IMG/VR virus record: IMGVR_UViG_3300047095_000292
Location: 27,908-91,907 of that record
Reading direction: 5' to 3' (one strand)
DNA: 64,000 bases
Source: a virus
Of this stretch, positions 57,307 to 64,000 are shown one piece after another (positions within the stretch are counted from its first letter, which is position 1; each line of letters opens with the position of its first letter). The notes below the pieces were generated by a model. The model worked only from the letters and a program-made list of their open reading frames with translations. It searched no databases and was not told the DNA's origin. The translations under genes were made by a program, and so were the position numbers.

Positions 57307-58044
57307 CTATACTTGAGAATGTATTAATTTAACCATGTCATCTAACAGCTTTGTATGCGCCTTATCACGATCATCATTCAACTTACCGTGCAGCTCAGTA
57401 TCTAAGATAATCGCACAGCCAGCCATTAGATGCGCCAGATGATGCACCTTACTATCACTTGCGTAATCTTCACCACAGTACCAATCAATCAGATGCCGCA
57501 GCATGGCATTGAAGAATACTGAGCTAGTAGAACCGGCTTCACGCCAGTTATATCGCTCATACTTATCTTCACCATTCTGCATTGCCTTACCAAGGGCTAC
57601 CAGAGCAACCATTGGAATAGCCTGAAATGTAGGCTTACCTGCCGCTGCTGCTGTTTTTAGATTCTTATCAGCAAGCTTATACGCAGCTTCCTTGCTAGTA
57701 ACGGCATGAAGTCCTTCTGTATGCATATGAATACCGGTCTCTTTTTCGTTAAAAGGATCCCAGGATTGCTTACATACAGGACAACCCTTTTCAGTGATTA
57801 CTTTACGAATGATACCTTTTGTTTCAGCATCTGACCACTGTGAGGTACGACATGCGGTCTCATACCATTCCTCAAGGTCTAACCTATCACGTGCTACATG
57901 ACAGACCTTATGGGTCATATTATCAGTGATGTAGACAATCCACATAGCATCTGTATCGTTAAGCTGTGCAAATACTTCTTCAATACGTGTACAGATATCC
58001 TTACGTTTTCCTGTACGATCATGTATCTCATATGTATATCTCAT
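57307..58044 (-). CDS. dATP/dGTP diphosphohydrolase-domain protein
   Basis: A 245-residue protein. The C-terminal half (PTFQAIPMVALVALGKAMQN, EDKYERYNWREAGSTSSVFF, LRHLIDWYCGED ... HHLAHLMAGCAIILDTE) matches the DUF5664/dATP-dGTP diphosphohydrolase N-terminal domain family. The N-terminal half has a CPVCKQSWDPF zinc-like pair. Related proteins remove dATP or dGTP, sometimes in phages with modified bases, but no purine-modifying synthase is seen in this window. Confidence 0.75.
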   Translation of the reverse strand: MRYTYEIHDRTGKRKDICTRIEEVFAQLNDTDAMWIVYITDNMTHKVCHVARDRLDLEEWYETACRTSQWSDAETKGIIRKVITEKGCPVCKQSWDPFNEKETGIHMHTEGLHAVTSKEAAYKLADKNLKTAAAAGKPTFQAIPMVALVALGKAMQNGEDKYERYNWREAGSTSSVFFNAMLRHLIDWYCGEDYASDSKVHHLAHLMAGCAIILDTELHGKLNDDRDKAHTKLLDDMVKLIHSQV

Positions 58045-58286
58045 TCAATACTCCCATGATCAAACTCAGCTTGAGCAGTTGCAGGGTTTACATACTTACG
58101 ATATACTTCATGTTTCACAGATTCCAATGTACCAATAGCCTCCTGTAATTTCTTAGGGTCATTCCTAGAATACTGCAAGACTAGCTGAATGACAGCGTAA
58201 GCTAACTCACGGCTGTCATCCAACTTACAGTTCCCTATAGGACTAGATTCAATCGTAGCCCTTGTATTTTTAGGGACGTATGGCAT
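58041..58286 (-). CDS. Small hypothetical protein
   Basis: An 81-residue helical protein (MPYVPKNTRATIESSPIGNC ... ELAYAVIQLVLQYSRND). ATGA-coupled. Pattern resembles small regulators of unknown role. Confidence 0.6.
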   Translation of the reverse strand: MPYVPKNTRATIESSPIGNCKLDDSRELAYAVIQLVLQYSRNDPKKLQEAIGTLESVKHEVYRKYVNPATAQAEFDHGSIE

Positions 58287-58847
58287 TTAAAACTCGTCAT
58301 CACCATGCGTTGTGGGGGGAGTACTCTCTTCTTCGGGAAGGATTGTTTCAGTGTCGAACTCTTCTTCAAAGTCCTCCATTGGGCTTGCAGTATACACTAC
58401 ATGCTTGACTACCTGTAAGGCCATAAGCGTATTAGCAGTCTTCTTGATACCCTTCAGTTCATACTCACGCTGATAGATACGGATATTACAGACTGTACCA
58501 TTACCTAGTGTAGTAGGGTCAACAGGCTCACCCCTACCGTTGGTAACAGCAGGTGCTTCATTTGGAACATCAGGCTTTCCAGGCTCACGCTTAACAGCCT
58601 TACGACTCAGATTAGTCTTATAATAAAGGATCTTGCTTTCTTCATCATCTTTATCTTCACGTACAGCCTTCAGGACAACGCCAATGTTGGCAAGCTCTGC
58701 CTTCTGTTCCTTAGATGTAGTACGGATTTGTACTTCCCACTGTTTAGGCTTAGGTGTGCCGTCATCGTTTGTTGGAGTAACAGGTTTAACAGGATGTGCT
58801 GGATCAAGCTTTGCCCACCATACTTCAACATTTTTAATAATTGCCAT
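58287..58847 (-). CDS. Single-stranded-DNA-binding-like protein
   Basis: A 186-residue beta-rich protein (NVEVWWAKLDPAHPVKP, NGTVCNIRIYQREYELKG) ending in a highly acidic tail (EEEFDTETILPEEESTPP then GDDEF). An OB-like body with an acidic C-terminal tail, next to replication genes, is typical of phage SSBs such as T7 gp2.5. The fold is inferred. It has its own candidate promoter and a terminator upstream, which suggests high expression. Confidence 0.7.
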   Translation of the reverse strand: MAIIKNVEVWWAKLDPAHPVKPVTPTNDDGTPKPKQWEVQIRTTSKEQKAELANIGVVLKAVREDKDDEESKILYYKTNLSRKAVKREPGKPDVPNEAPAVTNGRGEPVDPTTLGNGTVCNIRIYQREYELKGIKKTANTLMALQVVKHVVYTASPMEDFEEEFDTETILPEEESTPPTTHGDDEF

Positions 58848-58860
58848 TTATAGTCTCTCT

Positions 58861-58890
58861 ATTTAAAAATAAAACCCTCAGTGAAGAGGG
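58861..58890 (-). terminator. Rho-independent terminator
   Basis: On the minus strand GCCCTC-TTCACT-GAGGG is followed by TTTTATTTTTAAA, a classic hairpin and U tract. It ends transcription of the genes at 58929 and beyond. It lies between the candidate promoter at 58900 and the SSB start, so some transcription must read through it or it attenuates. Confidence 0.75.
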
Positions 58891-58899
58891 CAGTGATGA

Positions 58900-58920
58900 A
58901 TCATTAATTTAGCAGGGTCG
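58900..58920 (-). promoter_or_regulatory. Candidate phage promoter, copy 2
   Basis: ATCATTAATTTAGCAGGGTC differs from the copy at 24249 at only two positions over 20 bases. It lies 53 bases upstream of the SSB-like gene. Sharing of a 20-base intergenic sequence over 34 kb suggests a binding site for a phage polymerase. Confidence 0.4.
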
Positions 58921-58928
58921 CCCCTTTA

Positions 58929-59315
58929 CTAGATCTTATTAATTTGAGCCTCGATACTGTTAAGTTCTTCTTGCAGTTTCGCCTTATGGTGCTCTAATGA
59001 TGCTAGAAGTACTGTTGGGTCAGGGTCTGCTGACTTGATAGCGTCATAGTCAATAACACGAATATCTAAGGGCCGCTTAATAAACTTAAGAGTATCATTA
59101 TAGACCTCACCCTGAACCATCTCAAACTGATACAGCGATTCTAGCAGCTCAATTGGAAGAATAAATCCCGTATTATAATCTGCCTTAATATATAGACACT
59201 TCATTTTATTTCCTGTGTTAGAAATCTGAGTAATAAGATCGTAGTAGGACATTCCTTCACATTCAAAGAATTTCTTATAACTTTCCTGAGTAGTGGCTGC
59301 GCAAGTATAGGGCAT
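58929..59315 (-). CDS. Hypothetical protein
   Basis: A 128-residue protein (MPYTCAATTQESYKKFFECE) with a C-terminal coiled coil (LASLEHHKAKLQEELNSIEA). It shares one base with the stop upstream. No family recognised. Confidence 0.6.
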   Translation of the reverse strand: MPYTCAATTQESYKKFFECEGMSYYDLITQISNTGNKMKCLYIKADYNTGFILPIELLESLYQFEMVQGEVYNDTLKFIKRPLDIRVIDYDAIKSADPDPTVLLASLEHHKAKLQEELNSIEAQINKI

Positions 59316-59515
59316 TAGTTATTTTCCCTAAAGGTGTCATCCCATTCTTTCCCAGTGATGCCAGTCATAATAAACTCACGCTCATCTGCTGTCAAATTAG
59401 GCATAGCCCTCTGGATCAGTGTACCACTTTGCCAATCCTCCAATTGCGCATCGCTAACATCAATTTCCATTGTGTTAGTTTTACCGCTGAAAGGGCTCTT
59501 TCGTGTAATAAGCAT
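59315..59515 (-). CDS. Conserved-type small phage protein
   Basis: A 66-residue protein, MLITRKSPFSGKTNTMEIDV ... then RAMPNLTADEREFIMTGITG. This is a widespread phage protein of unknown function. The next gene upstream (59515) has the same length and layout and may be a diverged paralogue. Confidence 0.7.
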   Translation of the reverse strand: MLITRKSPFSGKTNTMEIDVSDAQLEDWQSGTLIQRAMPNLTADEREFIMTGITGKEWDDTFRENN

Positions 59516-59715
59516 TATATAATTCCTTTAGGTGAGATTACACTTCCATTAATAAGAAATGCTATGTCTTGATTAGTAGCTCTTGGGAGGCAAAGCGCAG
59601 CATCTTTAGAGGCTAAATAAAACTTATTTAATTCCTCATGAGTAACATCAACAGAGCGTGTGTGTATATCCCAATCAAAACTACTAGGATTAAAGAATTG
59701 GCGTCTAATAAGCAT
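59515..59715 (-). CDS. Small phage protein, paralogue of the gene at 59315
   Basis: A 66-residue protein, MLIRRQFFNPSSFDWDIHTR ... LPRATNQDIAFLINGSVISP. The MLI-x-R start, equal length, and the shared xFxxxG end resemble its neighbour, so an old duplication is likely. Single-base overlaps with both neighbours. Confidence 0.65.
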   Translation of the reverse strand: MLIRRQFFNPSSFDWDIHTRSVDVTHEELNKFYLASKDAALCLPRATNQDIAFLINGSVISPKGII

Positions 59716-59834
59716 TAGAAACCTCCTGTTAACGTAATAGTTAAGTTCTCATAATCAGCCCTAAACTTCAAAGACCGCATCACCATTTCCATTATACCAT
59801 CGTAGAAGTCTTTTTCATTTCGATAGGTGATCAT
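59715..59834 (-). CDS. 39-residue miniprotein
   Basis: Start at 59834 (MITYRNEKDFYDGIMEMVMR); ends LTITLTGGF. It overlaps the upstream gene by 20 bases and the next by one base (TAATG). Helix then strand. Unknown. Confidence 0.55.
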   Translation of the reverse strand: MITYRNEKDFYDGIMEMVMRSLKFRADYENLTITLTGGF

Positions 59835-60315
59835 TGCAATGTTCCCAGAAGTGTTCCGTCTGTTGTACCGACGCTATTACATTATCAGTCCAAAGATTCT
59901 GAGGGATATAATATACAGGGCCACCTGCGTTATTCCAACACAGAAGAAACATAATAAACCTAGGCTCTCCTTGAATATAACAGCAAGAGTCACCCTCCAA
60001 TGGCATATCTGTCATATTAGGCCAACGCCCATCATGTGTATCTGGAAAGGTCATATCACAGCCTTCTACTTGCTTTAGATCTTCCAATGTTTCACAGACA
60101 TAAACATTACCACCTAAATAACTACTGTAGTCAATTACACTAGTCTCTGGATGACTATATAGAACATCTATTGCTGATACAGTGATATCTACTGCTTCTT
60201 CGTAGTCATCCATATTACTGAGCAGCACAGATGCCTGTTCTTGCAAAAGATTTAAAGGAAGTTTACCTGCCTTAAACATATCATACGCTTGCTTAAAGTT
60301 CCTTATTTCTATCAT
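59815..60315 (-). CDS. SMI1/KNR4-like hypothetical protein
   Basis: A 166-residue protein (MIEIRNFKQAYDMFKAGKLP). It has an acidic centre and many Trp, Tyr and Cys residues (GDSCCYIQGEPRFIMFLLCW, GGPVYYIPQNLW). The layout hints at a small binding domain (perhaps SMI1-like) but I am not sure. It follows the glycosyltransferase with a 23-base overlap. Confidence 0.5.
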   Translation of the reverse strand: MIEIRNFKQAYDMFKAGKLPLNLLQEQASVLLSNMDDYEEAVDITVSAIDVLYSHPETSVIDYSSYLGGNVYVCETLEDLKQVEGCDMTFPDTHDGRWPNMTDMPLEGDSCCYIQGEPRFIMFLLCWNNAGGPVYYIPQNLWTDNVIASVQQTEHFWEHCNDHLSK

Positions 60316-61411
60316 TAAAAAACTCCATAACCTTTCTCTTTAGCTCAGGATCCCTTGTAGATACTACAAGAGGTTTCTTGTAGATACCAATCTTAAATCG
60401 CCAATCTAAATACCGATCGTATAATAACACAGTAGGCTTATCAAGTGCAAGCGCAAGATGTGCAAAAGCTGTATCTACCGTTATTACACCATCCATTGGT
60501 CCCAGATAACTAGCAGTATCAAGGAAGCATGTAATACCCTTTGTTACATCAGTGCCTATCTTCTCTTTACCACCCATTTGGAAGTTATACATCTCATACA
60601 CATCAAGAAATTTCTTAAACGCAGAAATTGGGACTAATCGTTCTTTATGTGCATTACCTTTGCCACTTGTGCTATATACGAAAGCGATATTAGGCCTCTT
60701 AGAGAACTGAATCTCTGCAGGTACGTCTCCTGTGTACTTAGATAGCTCAGGAAATTTCCCAAACTTTTCTACATACATACAGAATAAGTCACCTGTAGAT
60801 GTTACGTAATCATAGTGTTCCTGTAGATACACATCCGAGTTATCATAATTTAGTTCATCCTCAATGTACATTTCAAATTCTGGAGGATAATTGTGCCTGA
60901 ACAACAGACCAAGCTCACCTCTAGAGTATATGAAGATACGTTTACAGCCAGCCTCTGGTAAGTACTTATAGACATGTGAGAACATCAGGTCGTCCCCAAA
61001 GCCTTGCTCACCTATTACAAAGACCCTCTTATCTTTAAGCTGATCCCATGATTTTAGATAAGCAATAGCCCTGTGCATACCTGTATATTGATCAAATGCC
61101 GGTTCGCTCGTGTACCACCGATAGTCATACTCCTTAAAACCGGAGATGTCACCTTTATTAAGTTTGTTAATACCTAACAGATTTCTTAGTTTAAAGTCCT
61201 CCTTAAACTTTAGGTATTGAGTAGCATACTCGGTAGATTCGTCATACTCACCCACTAGATAATAATTATTAGCTAGATGTTTTATACAGTCAAGCGTTGT
61301 ACTCTCCCCAAGGTTCTGGGAAAGTGCAATCTTTAAGTATTTAATTGCCTCACGAAGATTACCCTTCTTTTCTAATTTAAATATTTTTACAAGTATTGGA
61401 ATTTTGTTCAT
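60293..61411 (-). CDS. TPR protein with GT9/GT41-like glycosyltransferase domain
   Basis: A 372-residue protein. Residues 1-110 are TPR-like helices (EKKGNLREAIKYLKIALSQN, YYLVGEYDESTEYATQYLKF). The C-terminal part has GEQGFGDDLMFSHVYKYLPE and DGVITVDTAFAHLALALDKP, the signatures of GT9 heptosyltransferase and related O-GlcNAc transferase-like folds. Such phage enzymes may glycosylate DNA, virion or host glycans. It is ATGA-coupled to the RNA polymerase gene, so it is likely made early. Confidence 0.8.
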   Translation of the reverse strand: MNKIPILVKIFKLEKKGNLREAIKYLKIALSQNLGESTTLDCIKHLANNYYLVGEYDESTEYATQYLKFKEDFKLRNLLGINKLNKGDISGFKEYDYRWYTSEPAFDQYTGMHRAIAYLKSWDQLKDKRVFVIGEQGFGDDLMFSHVYKYLPEAGCKRIFIYSRGELGLLFRHNYPPEFEMYIEDELNYDNSDVYLQEHYDYVTSTGDLFCMYVEKFGKFPELSKYTGDVPAEIQFSKRPNIAFVYSTSGKGNAHKERLVPISAFKKFLDVYEMYNFQMGGKEKIGTDVTKGITCFLDTASYLGPMDGVITVDTAFAHLALALDKPTVLLYDRYLDWRFKIGIYKKPLVVSTRDPELKRKVMEFFNDRNKEL

Positions 61412-63672
61412 GCAAATGCATACTCCGAATCTAGAATTAGTGTTATGTCAAGACTACCAAGCTCTACATTGCTAATATCGCCCTCGATATCTATCATAAT
61501 TGAACTCAAAGGATCTGCCTTGTATAGCTCTACAAATGTCTCTCGAATGATGATGAAGAGGTCAGCCATATCTCCAAGCAAGCACCCAAATGAATCATGA
61601 ATGGTGGTAACAGGGAAATCGGCTCTATGAACAGCAAGCATTAGGTGTGCAGCGTCAAGACTATGAATAGCATTTGGTGAAGCTCCCTGAGATTGTTTCT
61701 TTTTGCTATGCTTTGTATGTTCTAGAAAACATATCTTTAGTTGCAATGTGTTCTCAAAACACCCATGACTGTTTCGTTCACCAATAGGTGGTCCGTACTG
61801 TACATTAAGCATCTTTACAATGCCCTCTGTATAATGTTGGACTACAGGAAAATCTGTGATTGGGACAGTCCATGCAAGAAACTCATCACGCGCCTCCGCC
61901 TTCTTTCCAGCTTCCTCGAATACTGAAAGTAGCTGCATAGGCCTACGTAATGAGACACGACAGTCATCATATACTTCACGACCCATGTATGAACCCCAGG
62001 CATGCTCCATAGAGAACAGTTGATCAATGCCATGTTTACGTGCATCATCAATAACTTGCTGTCCAAGGCCATATGCAGTACCGCCATAGGGCAATGTCAT
62101 TACATTTCTCTTACAGATCTTTCTCTTATGTTTTGCATCAGTGATACGATTCCAATATACACATGCTGACTTCTTAAGAAGGCCCTCATGATGTTTCTTG
62201 TAATCGATAATTTCAGATATTAACTCTTTACGTCTGTCTGATTTTAGAGGTGCCTCATTGATTTGATGCTTTAGATCTGAAATATTGTCAATGAACTTTT
62301 CACATTCTTTTATCTCATTCTTAGATAGCTTAGATACTTCTTCTTCGATCCTGAGCCAGACATGGTCAGCAACATACTTATATAAATCGCCAGGAAGATC
62401 AAGTGGTACCAGATTGACGTGTGGCGCAGTAATCTCATCGCGAGTTAATGCTGATAAGTGTTGGGAACCATTGTTTGAGCCATCAATATAACATTCAATA
62501 CTGCTCTGATAATCGTACTCATTCAGCTGTCCGTCATTTATTGCAATACTGTAGATCAATTGCCAATCACGCAATTTCTTTAATTCAAAGCATGCAGCTA
62601 GAAATTGCCATGGTTTATCAGCATGCATCCATCCCTGATTAATCTTCGGAGATAACGCATAGGACAAGATGATTTCCTCATTATCTAGAACCCAATAGAC
62701 CCTGTCATTGAGAGGGATCTTATCTGTCTTATAACCATCATCTCGCCCTGCATCTCCGGCCCAATTAGAGGCAATGGAGATAAGCAACCAAAAATAACCC
62801 TGTTCTCCGATAGATTTTTTATCTGCACGTAGCAGTAATCCTTTTGCAAGATCAGTTCCCTGCTCATTAAGATATGCTGTTGATGGGTACTTCCTTCCCC
62901 TAAAGTCGTACGTGTATAAGTGATAAAAGGTCTTTCCAATAAATCTTTTGGCGATTGATCCAATTGCCTTAGCCTCTCTTATCTTACTTTGTTTTGCTTC
63001 AGGATTGTGCATCTCCCAGATGTCAGCAAAGGCCTCTGTTTTGTTCCGCAATGCCCATGTGTAGATAGGATAAATATCCTCGTTAATCTGCCATCCAACA
63101 GCTTGTGCCTTATTCAGACAGTCGAATACAATAGGATGTGTTTCAGGTGTAAGCTTACGTAAAACCTCTTTGTTAGATGTCTTTACCATGGCTCGCCCAC
63201 TGTCACTATGAGATGATGTCCAGGGGCTGTATGGAGTTTCGCTTGGAAGTTTCTCAGTCTTATCATTCGAGATACTATCCCACAATAGACTAAGCTTATC
63301 TTCCTCTAAGATCTCCACAGTATATGTTGCATGATGATTGGTAGCCTTGCCTAATACTACATGGAGTAACCCTACTACCTCGAAAGTGTAAAGTATGAAT
63401 GCCCCCGCCTTTGCTGCAGCACCACTATCACGCTTTAGCTTATGTACGTTACGAATACCATGACCTATGGCTGAAATTACCTCAGTCATGAGTGTTATCT
63501 TCTTTGATGCCCCTCTGCCTGCCCTGGTGTATAAGTAGATTACTGAGATTGCTAAATCAATCATCTCAGCACAATCAAGATCCTTTATAAACTTAACTGG
63601 ATTTTGTGGTGCAATGTCAGAGGCAATACGTTGTGTTAAGGAAGCAATTAATTTTTGTTTTGTGCTTTCCAT
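61408..63672 (-). CDS. DNA-directed RNA polymerase, single-subunit (T7-like)
   Basis: A 754-residue polymerase. Motifs: YDFRGRKYPS (255-264), motif A ECYIDGSNNGSQHLSAL (D397), motif B with R517, K521, Y529 and G530 in KRKICKRNVMTLPYG, HSLDAAH (670-676), motif C TIHDSFG (D693), and C-terminus DSEYAFA, as in T7 (ESDFAFA). It is about 130 residues shorter than T7 RNA polymerase, mainly at the N-terminal domain. It should transcribe middle or late genes from phage-specific promoters. It is uninterrupted, unlike the virion polymerase gene. Confidence 0.95.
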   Translation of the reverse strand: MESTKQKLIASLTQRIASDIAPQNPVKFIKDLDCAEMIDLAISVIYLYTRAGRGASKKITLMTEVISAIGHGIRNVHKLKRDSGAAAKAGAFILYTFEVVGLLHVVLGKATNHHATYTVEILEEDKLSLLWDSISNDKTEKLPSETPYSPWTSSHSDSGRAMVKTSNKEVLRKLTPETHPIVFDCLNKAQAVGWQINEDIYPIYTWALRNKTEAFADIWEMHNPEAKQSKIREAKAIGSIAKRFIGKTFYHLYTYDFRGRKYPSTAYLNEQGTDLAKGLLLRADKKSIGEQGYFWLLISIASNWAGDAGRDDGYKTDKIPLNDRVYWVLDNEEIILSYALSPKINQGWMHADKPWQFLAACFELKKLRDWQLIYSIAINDGQLNEYDYQSSIECYIDGSNNGSQHLSALTRDEITAPHVNLVPLDLPGDLYKYVADHVWLRIEEEVSKLSKNEIKECEKFIDNISDLKHQINEAPLKSDRRKELISEIIDYKKHHEGLLKKSACVYWNRITDAKHKRKICKRNVMTLPYGGTAYGLGQQVIDDARKHGIDQLFSMEHAWGSYMGREVYDDCRVSLRRPMQLLSVFEEAGKKAEARDEFLAWTVPITDFPVVQHYTEGIVKMLNVQYGPPIGERNSHGCFENTLQLKICFLEHTKHSKKKQSQGASPNAIHSLDAAHLMLAVHRADFPVTTIHDSFGCLLGDMADLFIIIRETFVELYKADPLSSIMIDIEGDISNVELGSLDITLILDSEYAFA

Positions 63673-63847
63673 GTGTGACCTTTTAAAGTATAAATAATTT
63701 AAAAATTAAAACAGGTATCAGTATAACTGACATAAAAACAAGGATTGACAAAAATACTGTTACAGATAAAGATACACATCTTATTACGGATACTGTTATT
63801 ATTGTTATAATATCCTGTAGCATTTGTTATTCTTATATTTAGTTCTG

Positions 63848-63936
63848 CTAGGCTAAATGCCTAGATAGTAAAACAAAAAAAAAAAAAAAAAAAAAAAAGA
63901 AAGGAAATCAATATAGGAAGCACCCGAAGGTGCCTC
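63848..63936 (-). terminator. UUCG hairpin and T24 tract upstream of RNA polymerase
   Basis: On the minus strand GCACC-TTCG-GGTGC (63933-63920) is a stable tetraloop hairpin. After 20 bases a run of 24 T follows (63898-63875), then GTTTTAC and a second perfect hairpin, CTAGGC-ATTTA-GCCTAG (63864-63848). It resembles the hairpin plus T-tract blocks at 24325 and 29427. The rest of the gap down to 63673 is AT-rich with no gene; a promoter for the polymerase should lie there but none is recognisable. Confidence 0.6.
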
Positions 63937-63941
63937 CTGTA

Positions 63942-64000
63942 TTAATCAAATGGCCTTTCATAAAACTTCTTCTGTTCAGGTGTCATTGTTTTCATAATCT
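63942..64000 (-). CDS. C-terminal end of a gene cut by the window
   Basis: An open frame enters from the right and ends IMKTMTPEQKKFYERPFD-stop. It may also start at the ATG at 63995, giving 17 residues. No function can be assigned. Confidence 0.5.
   Translation of the reverse strand, partial: IMKTMTPEQKKFYERPFD

Noticed and set aside
3015-63000. Plus-strand ORFs longer than 60 codons
   Set aside because: All lie opposite convincing minus-strand genes or introns, lack ribosome sites, and have improbable compositions.
1-64000. CRISPR array
   Set aside because: No regularly spaced repeats with unique spacers; the only tandem repeats are AT-only (24036) or 12-mers without spacers.
1-64000. 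Lysogeny module (integrase, repressor, attachment site)
   Set aside because: No recombinase signature or repressor-type HTH pair was seen; the replication core is of lytic type.

Overview
The window is a 64-kb segment of a virulent-type tailed phage genome. Nearly every gene is read leftwards on the minus strand, in tight ATGA or TAATG overlaps. It carries a T7-style replication and transcription core: single-subunit RNA polymerase, family A DNA polymerase, primase-helicase, 5'-3' exonuclease, ATP-dependent ligase and a single-stranded-DNA-binding-like protein. It also has a B12-dependent ribonucleotide reductase, one tRNA and no integrase. The host cannot be read from the sequence. The base composition is AT-rich except for a GC-rich cassette at about 24.4-26.4 kb. 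Both ends of the window cut a gene.

Layout from right to left, in transcription order. From 64 to 58 kb there is a T7-like RNA polymerase, a TPR-glycosyltransferase, small genes and the SSB-like protein. From 58 to 41.6 kb are the nucleotide and DNA metabolism genes (pyrophosphohydrolases, DNA polymerase, exonuclease, primase-helicase, RNR, ligase) with a tRNA-Met and many small unknown genes. From 41 to 26.7 kb lie accessory genes: nucleotidyltransferase, DHH phosphoesterase, HAD protein, two methyltransferases, a deaminase, and a HicA-like protein fused to a primase-type zinc domain. From 26.4 to 24.4 kb is the GC-rich cassette. A non-coding block follows, with a perfect 25-bp inverted repeat, AT-rich direct repeats and a candidate phage promoter. 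From 24 kb to 1 is the virion operon: membrane proteins, terminase subunits, appendage proteins, portal, MuF-type minor head protein, scaffold, major capsid protein and connectors.

The main discovery candidate is the gene after the portal (2706-9955). Read literally it is five disconnected pieces. Removing four group I introns, whose 5' splice sites I could place by P1 base pairing, gives one continuous 1539-residue frame. Its N-terminus is a MuF/SPP1-gp7 minor head domain. Its C-terminal part carries all the catalytic motifs of a single-subunit RNA polymerase, distinct from the 754-residue enzyme at 61.4-63.7 kb. This suggests an RNA polymerase built into a portal-associated virion protein and delivered with the DNA, by analogy with the phage N4 virion polymerase. 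The introns interrupt the most conserved polymerase motifs; two encode HNH endonucleases, one holds a deleted HNH relic, and one has no ORF.

A plausible working model is that the virion polymerase makes early transcripts and the T7-like polymerase serves later promoters. A shared sequence at three intergenic sites is a candidate promoter for one of them. Ten HNH endonuclease genes and one GIY-YIG-like gene show heavy colonisation by homing elements. All functional statements rest on motif reading; no database search was run.
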